Shown here: in pieces, positions 1 through 8,023 of the stretch | Position numbering within the stretch: position 1 is the first letter of the stretch | Layout of the letters: each line of letters opens with the position of its first letter | From: Actibacterium atlanticum | GTDB taxonomy: Bacteria > Pseudomonadota > Alphaproteobacteria > Rhodobacterales > Rhodobacteraceae | Direction: 5' to 3' | DNA: 64,000 bases | Assembly (NCBI RefSeq): GCF_000671395.1 | Contig: NZ_AQQY01000003.1 | Location: 228,417 to 292,416, forward strand | Position numbers and translations under genes: made by a program | Notes under the pieces: model-generated | What the model saw: the letters and a program-made list of their open reading frames with translations, nothing else | The model's database searches: none | What the model was told of the DNA's origin: nothing

Positions 1-931
1 GATCCTGCAGCGCACCTGCCACAATCTCGGACGCCGAGGCCGACCCGCCGTTGATCAGAACGACCATCGGTTTGCCGCCGGTCAGATCGCCTTCGACCGC
101 ATTGAACCGATCGCTGTCCTGCGGGTTGCGGCCGCGAGTCGATACGATCTCTCCGGCATTCAGAAACGCATCCGACACTTTGATCGCCTGAGTCAGCAAG
201 CCGCCCGGGTTGTTGCGCAGGTCCAAAACCACACCGTTCACATTGTCAGCGCCGCCCAGTTCTTCGATGCTTTCTTCCAGCTCTTTCGCAAGATTGGGAT
301 AGGTCTGATCGTTGAACGTGGTCACGCGCAGCACAACCGTGTCACCCACCACGCGTGAGCGCACAGCGGTCAGCTTGATGGTGTCGCGGGTGATGGTCAC
401 ATCAAAGGGCTCGTCCAGCCCTTCGCGCACCACAGTGATGATAATGTCGCTGCCCACCGGGCCGCGCATCATTTCCACGGCTTGGTCCAGCGTCAGGCCC
501 AACACGCTTTCGCCATCGACATGGGTGATGAAATCGCCCGCTTCGATGCCCGCAGCATCAGCCGGTGTGTCGTCGATCGGCGAGACGACTTTCACAAAGC
601 CTTCTTCCTGCGTCACTTCGATGCCCAGCCCGCCGAACTCGCCCCGGGTCTGCACCTGCATGTCGTCGAAATCTTTCGGCGGCAGATAGCTGGAGTGCGG
701 ATCCAAAGACGTCAGCATGCCGTTGATTGCAGCCTCGATCAGATCGGCGCTGTCGACCTCTTCGACATATTGCGCGCGGATGCGTTCAAAGATGTCACCA
801 AACAGGTCCAGCTGTTCATAGACAGAACTTGTCTTTTCCGCCTGCTGGGCGATCAGCGGACCGGCGAATTGCGTGGTCAGGATCGCGCCTGCAAGGGTGC
901 CGCCCATGGCGGCCATCACGAATTTCTTCAT
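1..931 (-). CDS. ctpA: Carboxy-terminal processing protease CtpA (S41), C-terminus cut off by the window edge
   Basis: Periplasmic serine protease of the S41 (tail-specific/CtpA) family, which trims or degrades envelope proteins and often acts on cell-wall enzymes. Only the first 310 codons are in the window. The protein starts MKKFVMAAMGG, a signal-peptide or membrane-anchor segment, followed by the conserved SLDPHSSYL region near residue 75, a PDZ domain (about 95-180) and the start of the catalytic domain. The S41 catalytic serine lies in GGSASASE; the last Ser before Glu is residue 301. The catalytic lysine, expected about 25 residues later, falls outside the window. Six bases separate its start from the stop of the upstream EnvC-like gene, so gpmI, envC-like and ctpA form one minus-strand operon. 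Seen: motifs and frame. Family role: established. Confidence 0.93.
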   Translation of the reverse strand, partial: MKKFVMAAMGGTLAGAILTTQFAGPLIAQQAEKTSSVYEQLDLFGDIFERIRAQYVEEVDSADLIEAAINGMLTSLDPHSSYLPPKDFDDMQVQTRGEFGGLGIEVTQEEGFVKVVSPIDDTPADAAGIEAGDFITHVDGESVLGLTLDQAVEMMRGPVGSDIIITVVREGLDEPFDVTITRDTIKLTAVRSRVVGDTVVLRVTTFNDQTYPNLAKELEESIEELGGADNVNGVVLDLRNNPGGLLTQAIKVSDAFLNAGEIVSTRGRNPQDSDRFNAVEGDLTGGKPMVVLINGGSASASEIVAGALQD

Positions 932-937
932 GGCAAT

Positions 938-2074
938 TTATTCCTTCCTCACACGGAACCACGGGGCCGGGTCCACGGGGGTGTTGGCCTTTCTCAACTC
1001 TATATAAAGCGTTTCTGTGCGCGCGCTACCACCGCCTTCTGAGAGATTGGCGCCATTTGCGGTCACTTTTGGGTCAATACCTCCCATCAATCCGACAGGT
1101 GCGCCCGGTGGCAACACCTGACCGACGCTTCCAAACACCTGATCCATCCCGGCCAAAACCAGCAATGTGTCGCCTGCGGGCTCCAGAATGATCACGTTGC
1201 CATAGTCCAGCAGAGGCCCCAAATAACGGATCGTCGCGGCGTCGGGGGTCGTGACCAGGGCTTGCGGGGCGGTGGCCAACAACATGCCCGGACGCGTGAT
1301 TCCGGCGGCGTCGGATTCTTGGAACTTGCGCAGCACCACGCCCTGAACCGGCAGGGGCAGGGCGCCGTTGGCTTGATCAAACCCATTGCTCGCCGGCGGA
1401 AGCGCGTCGTCGGCACTTAACCCGGTCAGGCCGCTTGCAAAGGCTTCAAGCGTGTCCGAGCTTTCCAAAAGCTGCAAAAGCTTGTCTGCATCAGCCGCAA
1501 ACCGTTGCGGTAAGTCGCGGCGATCTGAAATAGCTTGCGACAATGCGGTTCGGGCGGTTTGCACCCCTTGCAGCCCGTCAGACAGGGTTTGTTCGGCATT
1601 CACCTGCAAATCGTGCAGCAGAGCAACCTCTTCCAGCTGGCTGCGCAGCGCCTCAGCCCGCGCCTGCAGGGCCGGGGTGATCTCGCCCAACACCATGGCG
1701 GAACGCGCTGTGCCGACCGGCCCGGAAGGGTGCAACAACAAAAGCGTTTCGGGCGAACGTTCCATCGTCACCAACACCGCCAAAAGCTGCGCGACCTCTT
1801 CGTGGCGGGCGTCCAGTTCCAGTTGGATCGCCTGTTGTCGGATGGCAGCGCGGCGCAGTCCTTCGCGCAGAGCCACCAGACCGGATTCATAGGCGCGCAC
1901 GGTTTGCGTCAGCGCGGCAACACGGTCTTGCGCGCCTTTCGCGTCTTGCAGGGCCAGACCAGCCATGTCGATCTGCTGTGCCGCGCGGCGGGCCTCAAAC
2001 ACCGGATCGGTCTGGGCCATCGCGGGCAAAACCAGCCCGGCCCAGATTGCAAGTGCTGAGGCCCAGATCCGCAT
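938..2074 (-). CDS. EnvC-like murein hydrolase activator (coiled coil plus degenerate M23 domain)
   Basis: Secreted 378-residue protein with an N-terminal signal peptide (cleavage likely after AMA, about residue 20), a long Ala/Leu/Glu-rich coiled coil (about 25-200) and a C-terminal LytM/M23-like domain. That domain keeps the fold signature (GVVLRKF, YGNVIILEPAGDTLLVLAGMD, LYIELRK) but lacks the usual zinc-binding histidines of active M23 peptidases. This is the arrangement of EnvC, which activates amidases that split septal peptidoglycan and does not cut it itself. The start codon overlaps the gpmI stop (TGATG), which implies translational coupling, and ctpA follows six bases downstream. 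I infer a role in cell separation; the exact partner amidase is unknown. Confidence 0.82.
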   Translation of the reverse strand: MRIWASALAIWAGLVLPAMAQTDPVFEARRAAQQIDMAGLALQDAKGAQDRVAALTQTVRAYESGLVALREGLRRAAIRQQAIQLELDARHEEVAQLLAVLVTMERSPETLLLLHPSGPVGTARSAMVLGEITPALQARAEALRSQLEEVALLHDLQVNAEQTLSDGLQGVQTARTALSQAISDRRDLPQRFAADADKLLQLLESSDTLEAFASGLTGLSADDALPPASNGFDQANGALPLPVQGVVLRKFQESDAAGITRPGMLLATAPQALVTTPDAATIRYLGPLLDYGNVIILEPAGDTLLVLAGMDQVFGSVGQVLPPGAPVGLMGGIDPKVTANGANLSEGGGSARTETLYIELRKANTPVDPAPWFRVRKE

Positions 2075-3591
2075 CAGACGATCAGGCTTTCGCCGGTCAT
2101 CTCGTCGGGTTTGTCCAGCCCCATCAGCGCCAGAATTGTCGGCGCCAGATCTGACAACCGCCCATCGCGCAGCTGCGCGCCCTCGGCCCCGCCAACCAAG
2201 GCCACGGGCACCGGGTTCAGCGTGTGCGCGGTGTGCGGCCCGCCGGTTTCGGGGTCAAACATCATCTCGCAGTTGCCGTGATCGGCGGTCACGATCATCG
2301 CGCCACCGGCCTTTTCCAAAGCGGCGATGGCTTTGCCCAAGCCCTGATCGACGGCCTCACAGGCCTTGATCGCGGCGTTCAGATCACCGGTATGACCGAC
2401 CATGTCGGGGTTGGCATAGTTCACCACGATCATGTCGTAGCCAGCCTCGATGGCCTCGACGAACTTGTCGGTCACCTCGGGCGCGCTCATCTCGGGCTGC
2501 AGGTCATAGGTCGCGACCTTGGGCGACTTTGGCATGAACCGGTCTTCGCCCTCTTCGGGCACCTCAACGCCGCCGTTCAAAAAGAAGGTGACATGAGGGT
2601 ATTTCTCGGTCTCGGCCAGACGGAACTGCTTTAGCCCCTTCTTGGCAACCCATGCGCCCAGCGTGTTGACGATTTTGCGCTTGGGATAGGCGGTGGTCAT
2701 ATATTCATTGTGTCCGTCCGAATATTCCACCATCCCCAACAGCGCCGCCAGTTGCGGGCGCTTGCCAGTTTCAAAATCCGCGAAACCCGGCTCGCCAATG
2801 GCGCGCAGAATTTCACGGGCGCGGTCAGCGCGGAAGTTCAGGCAGAAGAACCCGTCGCCATCTTTCACGCCGTCGGGGTCGTTGATGACCGAAGGCTCGA
2901 TGAATTCATCGGTTTCGCCACGGGCGTAGGCGGCGGCCACGGCCTCTTCGGCGCCGGACACCTCTTCGCCCATGCCATTGATCATGGCGTGATAAGCCAG
3001 TGAAACCCGCTCCCACCGGTTGTCGCGGTCCATGGCGTAATAGCGCCCGGTCACGGTGGCAATTTCGGCACCATCCGGCAGTTTAGAGACGAATTCTGCC
3101 ATATACGCATCCGCCGACTTGGGCGCCACGTCGCGCCCATCCGTCACCGCATGCACCACAACCGGCACGCCCGCATCGGTAATCGCTTTGGCAGCGGCCA
3201 GAGTATGCACGATATGGCCATGCACCCCGCCGTCGGAAATCACGCCCATGATATGCGCCTTGCCACCGGTCGCTTTGACCTTGGCGATGAAATCGACCAA
3301 GGCGTCGTTTTCAAAGAACGACCCATCCTCGATCGCCAGGTCGATTTGACCCAAATCCATCGCCACCACCCGGCCCGCGCCGATATTGGTGTGCCCAACC
3401 TCGGAGTTGCCCATCTGCCCGCTGGGCAGGCCAACGTTAGGACCATGGGTGATCAGCTTGGCATGGGGACCTTTCGACATGATCGCATCAAAATTGGGCG
3501 TATTGGCCAAAGCCGGTGCGTTGGCGGTGGTATCTTCGCCAATACCCCAGCCATCAAGAATACAAAGAACAACAGGTTTCGGAGCAGTCAT
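2074..3591 (-). CDS. gpmI: 2,3-bisphosphoglycerate-independent phosphoglycerate mutase
   Basis: Cytoplasmic glycolysis/gluconeogenesis enzyme that interconverts 3- and 2-phosphoglycerate with two Mn ions. The 505-residue length is normal for the family. Visible motifs are LDGWG (metal ligand Asp13), GNSEVGH with the phosphorylated serine at residue 63, and the C-terminal metal motif TADHGNCE followed by HTAHTLNPVP. It is the first gene of the gpmI-envC-ctpA operon and overlaps envC by one base. The coupling of a glycolytic enzyme to cell-wall proteins is common in alphaproteobacteria and probably reflects inherited gene order. No strong ribosome binding site is visible before the ATG. Confidence 0.97.
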   Translation of the reverse strand: MTAPKPVVLCILDGWGIGEDTTANAPALANTPNFDAIMSKGPHAKLITHGPNVGLPSGQMGNSEVGHTNIGAGRVVAMDLGQIDLAIEDGSFFENDALVDFIAKVKATGGKAHIMGVISDGGVHGHIVHTLAAAKAITDAGVPVVVHAVTDGRDVAPKSADAYMAEFVSKLPDGAEIATVTGRYYAMDRDNRWERVSLAYHAMINGMGEEVSGAEEAVAAAYARGETDEFIEPSVINDPDGVKDGDGFFCLNFRADRAREILRAIGEPGFADFETGKRPQLAALLGMVEYSDGHNEYMTTAYPKRKIVNTLGAWVAKKGLKQFRLAETEKYPHVTFFLNGGVEVPEEGEDRFMPKSPKVATYDLQPEMSAPEVTDKFVEAIEAGYDMIVVNYANPDMVGHTGDLNAAIKACEAVDQGLGKAIAALEKAGGAMIVTADHGNCEMMFDPETGGPHTAHTLNPVPVALVGGAEGAQLRDGRLSDLAPTILALMGLDKPDEMTGESLIV

Positions 3592-3652
3592 CTTGGGCGC
3601 CTTCTATAGAGTTGATTTCTACTTACGCGACGGGCCACGAAATACAACCGCC

Positions 3653-4123
3653 TCAGGCCCGGTGGTAAGGCGCCCCTGACAGAATGGAGGCCGCGCGATA
3701 GAGCTGTTCTGACAGCATCACCCGCACCAGCATATGCGGCCAGACCATCTTGCCGAACGAAAGGCTGGTGTCCGCCTTGGCGCGCAGGGCCGGGTCGATG
3801 CCATCCGCACCGCCAATCACAAAGGCCACGTCGCCGCGCCCCTCGTCGCGCCAGCGGCCCAGCAAATTGGCAAAATCAGGTGACGACATCACCTTGCCGC
3901 GCTCATCCATGGTGCAGATCAGCGCGCCCTTGGGGATCGCACGTTCCAGCAACCCGGCCTCGGCGGCCATGCCGCCGCCTTTGCGGTCTTCGACCTCATG
4001 CACAGACAACGGGCCAAGCCCAAGGGCGCGGCCCGTGCGGTCAAACCGGGTGGTATAATCGGAAATCAGGTCAAGCTCGGGCCCTTTGCGCAAGCGCCCG
4101 ACAGCACAGACATGAACACGCAT
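3653..4123 (-). CDS. rlmH: 23S rRNA (pseudouridine-1915-N3)-methyltransferase RlmH
   Basis: SPOUT-family methyltransferase that methylates pseudouridine 1915 in helix 69 of 23S rRNA on the assembled 70S ribosome. The 156-residue size is typical. The C-terminal knot region is clear: FVIGGADGID (SAM-binding glycine-rich loop) and a LSLGKMVWPH-like stretch (here LSFGKMVWPH) followed by LVRVMLSEQLYRA. Its start codon directly abuts the rsfS stop, and the rsfS-rlmH pair is conserved across bacteria, so both are probably one transcript devoted to ribosome maturation. The 61-base gap to gpmI downstream holds nothing obvious. Confidence 0.96.
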   Translation of the reverse strand: MRVHVCAVGRLRKGPELDLISDYTTRFDRTGRALGLGPLSVHEVEDRKGGGMAAEAGLLERAIPKGALICTMDERGKVMSSPDFANLLGRWRDEGRGDVAFVIGGADGIDPALRAKADTSLSFGKMVWPHMLVRVMLSEQLYRAASILSGAPYHRA

Positions 4124-4489
4124 TTAAGCTTTGCTTGCCGCTTCGCCTGCGGGCAGCCACATCTTTTCAAGCTGATAGAATTCGCGCACTTCGGGGCGGA
4201 AGACGTGGACAACAATGTCGCCCGTGTCGATCAGCACCCAATCGCCCATATCCTTGCCCTCGATCTTCGACGCGCGGTCGAACTGCTGCTTTAGCTTAGC
4301 GGTCAGCTTTTCAGCGATCGCGGTCACCTGACGGGTCGAACGACCCGAGCACACCACCATGTAATCAGCCACAGAGGATTTCCCCTGAAGGTCGATGGTG
4401 ACGATGTCTTCGGCTTTGTCGCTGTCGAGCGAGGCAAGAATGTGATCAAGCAGGGCTTCGCTTGTCAGTTCTGTCGGGACCTGCGTCAT
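4124..4489 (-). CDS. rsfS: Ribosome silencing factor RsfS
   Basis: RsfS binds ribosomal protein L14 and blocks 30S-50S joining during starvation. The conserved core runs from DDKAED-like (here SDKAEDIVTIDL) through SVADYMVVCSGRS, GDWVLIDTGDIVVHVFRPEVREFY and LEKMWLP. I place the start at ATG 4489 (MTQVPTE), giving 121 residues, because homologues begin shortly before SEALLDHIL. Starts further upstream exist in frame (up to 4681), but that segment looks non-coding. An AAGGAGG sequence at 4552-4558 is poorly placed for this ATG. It fits either a rare CTG at 4543 or an out-of-frame short leader ORF (separate entry). Followed immediately by rlmH. Confidence 0.92.
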   Translation of the reverse strand: MTQVPTELTSEALLDHILASLDSDKAEDIVTIDLQGKSSVADYMVVCSGRSTRQVTAIAEKLTAKLKQQFDRASKIEGKDMGDWVLIDTGDIVVHVFRPEVREFYQLEKMWLPAGEAASKA

Positions 4490-4548
4490 GGGCAGACCCG
4501 GGGTTGCGGCATCAAGCGGGGCCGCATCTGTATGATGGGACAGTTCAT
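4486..4548 (-). CDS. Candidate 20-codon leader ORF overlapping the rsfS start
   Basis: A strong Shine-Dalgarno AAGGAGG (4552-4558) sits three bases before an ATG at 4548. The frame it opens is +1 relative to rsfS, runs 20 codons and ends in a TGA that shares ATGA with the rsfS start at 4489. This is the layout of a translationally coupled leader peptide. The peptide is Pro/Arg/Cys rich and resembles no family I know. The short spacing and possible CTG initiation for rsfS are alternative explanations of the same Shine-Dalgarno, so this call is tentative. Confidence 0.3.
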   Translation of the reverse strand: MNCPIIQMRPRLMPQPRVCP

Positions 4549-4713
4549 TGTCCTCCTTCGAAAGCGCCGTCCGAGCCCCGGCGCTGGGCATGTGAAAAAG
4601 GTAACACCGCCAAATGGGAATCTCAACCACAGCAAAGACCATGTGAATCAGGCGTGGCAAAGGGCGCACAGGGCGAAACACCGGCTGTTCAAGGCGAATC
4701 CGCGCCCCGGCCC

Positions 4714-4742
4714 TTGCTAGACTCGGTTCAAATAGGTATCTG
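4714..4742 (+). promoter_or_regulatory. Candidate sigma-70 promoter upstream of leuC
   Basis: TTGCTA (4714-4719), a 17-base spacer and TATCTG (4737-4742) form a plausible promoter about 155 bases before leuC. It would start transcription just at the small open frame at 4750. The -10 element is a weak match, and nothing experimental supports it. Confidence 0.25.
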
Positions 4743-4749
4743 ACCCCAC

Positions 4750-4836
4750 ATGAAACAGGTTTTTGACATGGATGACCGCGCCCGCCTGCCTTGGCGGTTC
4801 TTTGGTGCGGAGCATATGGCGCTGGCGCACCTATAA
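4750..4836 (+). CDS. Candidate small ORF (28 codons) in the leuC leader
   Basis: An ATG-to-TAA frame lies between the candidate promoter and leuC. An internal ATG at 4768 (MDDRARLPWR...) has an AACAGG sequence seven bases upstream and may be the true start, giving 22 residues. The end reads MALAHL and its last sense codon is CTA, a leucine codon that is rare in GC-rich genomes. That recalls a leucine leader peptide, but there is no leucine run and no terminator hairpin follows before leuC. It could equally be a small functional protein or chance. Confidence 0.25.
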   Translation: MKQVFDMDDRARLPWRFFGAEHMALAHL

Positions 4837-4896
4837 GGTCTGCGCCCCCCTAACCCTGTTCACTTCACACTCCGAACTCAAGCGGGAGATAGCCAC

Positions 4897-6303
4897 ATGA
4901 CCGCGCCAAAAACGCTTTACGATAAAATCTGGGATGCCCATCTGGTCAATGAAGACGCAGACGGCACCAGCTTGCTGTATATTGATCGTCACCTTGTTCA
5001 CGAGGTGACCAGCCCGCAGGCCTTCGAAGGGCTGCGCATGGCGGGCCGCACTGTGCGTGCGCCCGAAAAAACCATCGCTGTGCCGGATCACAACGTGCCG
5101 ACCACGCTGGACCGCGCCAAGGGCATCGAAAACGAAGAGTCCCGCATTCAGGTCGAAGCGCTGGATAAGAACGCCAAGGAATTTGGCATTCACTACTATC
5201 CGGTGTCGGACGTCCGTCAGGGCATCGTTCACATCGTTGGCCCCGAACAGGGCTGGACCCTGCCGGGCATGACTGTTGTCTGCGGCGACAGCCACACGGC
5301 GACCCACGGCGCCTTTGGTGCGCTGGCCCACGGGATTGGGACATCGGAAGTCGAGCACGTTCTGGCCACCCAGACGCTGATCCAGAAAAAGTCCAAGAAC
5401 ATGAAGGTGGAAATCACCGGCAAGCTGCGCCCGGGCGTCACCGCCAAGGACATCACCCTGGCGGTGATCGGCGAAACCGGCACCGGTGGCGGCACCGGCT
5501 ACGTCATCGAATATTGCGGCGAAGCGATCCGCGATCTGTCGATGGAAGGCCGTATGACCGTTTGCAACATGGCCATCGAAGGCGGCGCGCGCGCTGGCCT
5601 GATCGCGCCGGACGAAACCACCTTTGAATATGTCAAAGGCCGCCCCCACGCACCGAAAGGCGCCGATTGGGATCAGGCACTGGCCTATTGGAAAACGCTC
5701 TTCACCGATGAAGGCGCGCATTTCGACAAGGTCGTCACCCTGAAAGGCGAAGAGATCGAGCCAGTTGTGACCTGGGGCACCTCGCCCGAGGACGTGCTGC
5801 CGATCTCGTCGGTTGTGCCTGCGCCCGAAAGCTTTGAAGGCGGCAAGGTCGATGCGGCCCGCCGTTCGATCGAATACATGGGTCTTGAGGCCGGTCAGAA
5901 ACTGACCGACATTGAAATTGACACCGTGTTCATCGGGTCGTGCACCAACGGTCGGATCGAAGACCTGCGCGCCGTGGCCGACATCGTTAAGGGCAAGAAG
6001 ATCAAAGACGGCATGCGTGCCATGATCGTGCCCGGCTCAGGCCTTGTGCGTGCGCAGGCCGAAGAAGAAGGCTTGGCCGAGATCTTCAAAGAAGCCGGTT
6101 TTGAATGGCGTCTGGCGGGCTGTTCCATGTGTCTGGCGATGAACCCCGATCAGCTGTCCGAGGGCGAGCGTTGCGCTTCCACCTCGAACCGTAACTTCGA
6201 GGGGCGTCAGGGCTTTAAGGGCCGCACCCATCTGGTGAGCCCCGCCATGGCCGCCGCCGCCGCCCTGACCGGTCACCTGACCGACGTTCGCGAGCTGATG
6301 TAA
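4897..6303 (+). CDS. leuC: 3-isopropylmalate dehydratase large subunit
   Basis: Large subunit of isopropylmalate isomerase, which interconverts 2- and 3-isopropylmalate in leucine synthesis. The 468-residue length is standard. It carries the aconitase-family [4Fe-4S] ligands: Cys349 in GSCTNGR and Cys409 and Cys412 in GCSMCLA. Substrate and cluster-loop motifs such as [18 protein letters not shown] are intact. A GGGAG ribosome binding site precedes the ATG. leuD follows after 12 bases, so the two subunits are co-transcribed, and a terminator after leuD closes the unit. leuB lies 2 kb further on the same strand. Confidence 0.98.
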   Translation: MTAPKTLYDKIWDAHLVNEDADGTSLLYIDRHLVHEVTSPQAFEGLRMAGRTVRAPEKTIAVPDHNVPTTLDRAKGIENEESRIQVEALDKNAKEFGIHYYPVSDVRQGIVHIVGPEQGWTLPGMTVVCGDSHTATHGAFGALAHGIGTSEVEHVLATQTLIQKKSKNMKVEITGKLRPGVTAKDITLAVIGETGTGGGTGYVIEYCGEAIRDLSMEGRMTVCNMAIEGGARAGLIAPDETTFEYVKGRPHAPKGADWDQALAYWKTLFTDEGAHFDKVVTLKGEEIEPVVTWGTSPEDVLPISSVVPAPESFEGGKVDAARRSIEYMGLEAGQKLTDIEIDTVFIGSCTNGRIEDLRAVADIVKGKKIKDGMRAMIVPGSGLVRAQAEEEGLAEIFKEAGFEWRLAGCSMCLAMNPDQLSEGERCASTSNRNFEGRQGFKGRTHLVSPAMAAAAALTGHLTDVRELM

Positions 6304-6315
6304 GGAGCCAGCACA

Positions 6316-6921
6316 ATGGAAAAGTTTCAAAAACTGCACGGAATCGCCGCGCCCATGCCGCTGGTGAATATCGACACCGACATGATCATCCCCAAGGTAT
6401 TCCTGAAGTCGATCGCCCGCACCGGCTTTGGCAAGAACCTGTTCGATGAGATGCGTTACAACCGCGATGGTTCGGAAATTGAGGATTTTGTTCTCAACAA
6501 ACCTGCCTATCGCAGCGCCGAGATCCTGATCGCTGGGGACAACTTCGGTTGTGGCTCGTCGCGGGAACACGCGCCGTGGGCGATTGCGGATTTTGGCATC
6601 AAATGCGTGGTCTCGACCAGCTTTGCTGACATCTTCTTCAACAACTGCTTCAAGAACGGCATCCTGCCGGTTGTCCTGCCGCAAGAGCAGGTCGATATTC
6701 TGATGGCAGATGCGGAAAAGGGTGAAAACGCCCGCATGACCGTCGATCTGGAAGCACAGGAAATCACCACCTCGGACGGGCAGGTCATTGCCTTTGATGT
6801 GGATGAATTCCGTAAGCACTGCCTGCTGAACGGTTTGGATGACATCGGCCTGACCATGGAAAAGGCCGACAAGATCGACACATTTGAATCTGGCTACGCC
6901 GACGCCCACCCTTGGGTCTAA
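6316..6921 (+). CDS. leuD: 3-isopropylmalate dehydratase small subunit
   Basis: Small (swivel) subunit of the leucine-pathway isomerase and partner of LeuC. The 201-residue protein contains the family signature [16 protein letters not shown], which forms the substrate-binding loop, and the N-terminal [11 protein letters not shown] motif. An AAGGAG ribosome binding site lies in the 12-base leuC-leuD gap. A strong rho-independent terminator begins 35 bases after the stop, so leuC-leuD form a bicistron independent of the membrane-protein gene that follows. Confidence 0.98.
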   Translation: MEKFQKLHGIAAPMPLVNIDTDMIIPKVFLKSIARTGFGKNLFDEMRYNRDGSEIEDFVLNKPAYRSAEILIAGDNFGCGSSREHAPWAIADFGIKCVVSTSFADIFFNNCFKNGILPVVLPQEQVDILMADAEKGENARMTVDLEAQEITTSDGQVIAFDVDEFRKHCLLNGLDDIGLTMEKADKIDTFESGYADAHPWV

Positions 6922-6956
6922 GCCGCGGTTCCACCAGATTTAGCGAAAAATGAAAG

Positions 6957-6979
6957 GCCGCCCACAAGGGCGGCTTTTT
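6957..6979 (+). terminator. Rho-independent terminator after leuD
   Basis: GCCGCCC (6957-6963), loop ACAA, GGGCGGC (6968-6974), then five T. This perfect 7-bp GC stem with a T tract ends the leuCD transcript. Confidence 0.9.
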
Positions 6980-7186
6980 GCTGCTTTGGGAATGATGCAA
7001 AGCTGCGACAGTTTCTCCCTCAATTCGCCATAAAGATTTCATTAACTTTAACAAGGTCTTGCCGGATGAAGTGAAAGTAGGCAAAAATTGGGCAAAGTTG
7101 AGGCACTCCGCCATAATGTGCGGAATTCCAGTTGGAACAAGGGCGCGGCATCGCATCGCGTTCGTCCGGATTGGGGAACAAGAGCA

Positions 7187-8023
7187 GTGATCGCTCAGAT
7201 AACAGGTGCGCTGGCGCGTGCATTTTTGGTTTTGGTGCTGGTGGCGACACCGTCGCTGCTGCTTCCGTCGATTTCGTCGGACGCCAGTCAAATCGTGGCA
7301 CTTGTCGCGATTTCCGGGGCGGCACTGACCCTGTTTGAATACATGGCCATCTATCCGGGCCTTGTCGAATTCCGCGATGCCCCACCGTTCAACCGCATCC
7401 GCTTTGGCGCCTTGTTCGTCACTGTTTTCCTGCTCAGCGTGACCTGCCTGCCGATGGCAGATGCCAATGCGCTGACCAAGTTCGTGCAGGCCATCGCCGT
7501 GATCACGGGGCAGGTTCTGGATTTCCCCTACAGCCCGGTGCATCTGTTCACACTGATGCCAGCCAACGATATCGCGCCCGCCCAACAACAGCTGGTGAAC
7601 GGCGTCGCGGGTCTGGCCTACCTGATGTCAGTGCTGTCCATTCTGGTGTTTGTTGCCGCCGTTCGCATCCTGAATTGGCCGATGAACAACGGCACGTTCA
7701 ACGTCTGGGTTAACCTGCCCACCTTTGACCCCACCGCAGGCGGAGACGTGGTGATGCGCCTCCAGCGCGCCGCGTGGGTTAACATTTCGTTAGGCTTTTT
7801 GCTGCCATTCCTGTTTCCAGCGGCAGTGACCGCCTCGATGGTGTTTTCAGGGCCGTTGCGCCTTGAAGACCCGCAAACTTTGATCTGGATGGCGACCGGA
7901 TGGGCGATGCTACCTTCCAGCCTGATTATGCGCGGCATGGCGATCTTGCGGGTCGCGGCCCTGATCGACCGCGCCCGTCAAAGCGCAAACCCCGAAGAAG
8001 ACGCCTCGTTGCAGCCAGTCTGA
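7187..8023 (+). CDS. Multi-pass membrane protein of unknown function
   Basis: I do not recognise a named family. From the GTG at 7187 the protein is 278 residues and starts with a hydrophobic helix (ARAFLVLVLVATPSLLLP). About six hydrophobic segments follow, around residues 15-30, 40-60, 75-95, 145-170, 200-225 and 230-255 (approximate). A TTG at 7088 could add 33 soluble residues, but that stretch is unlike the rest and the GTG is preceded by a purine-rich GGGGAACAAGAG. The conserved-looking loop YSPVHLFTLMPAND is near the middle. It sits between the leuD terminator and an endonuclease/phosphatase-like gene whose 5' end overlaps it. No function can be assigned. Confidence 0.7.
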   Translation: MIAQITGALARAFLVLVLVATPSLLLPSISSDASQIVALVAISGAALTLFEYMAIYPGLVEFRDAPPFNRIRFGALFVTVFLLSVTCLPMADANALTKFVQAIAVITGQVLDFPYSPVHLFTLMPANDIAPAQQQLVNGVAGLAYLMSVLSILVFVAAVRILNWPMNNGTFNVWVNLPTFDPTAGGDVVMRLQRAAWVNISLGFLLPFLFPAAVTASMVFSGPLRLEDPQTLIWMATGWAMLPSSLIMRGMAILRVAALIDRARQSANPEEDASLQPV

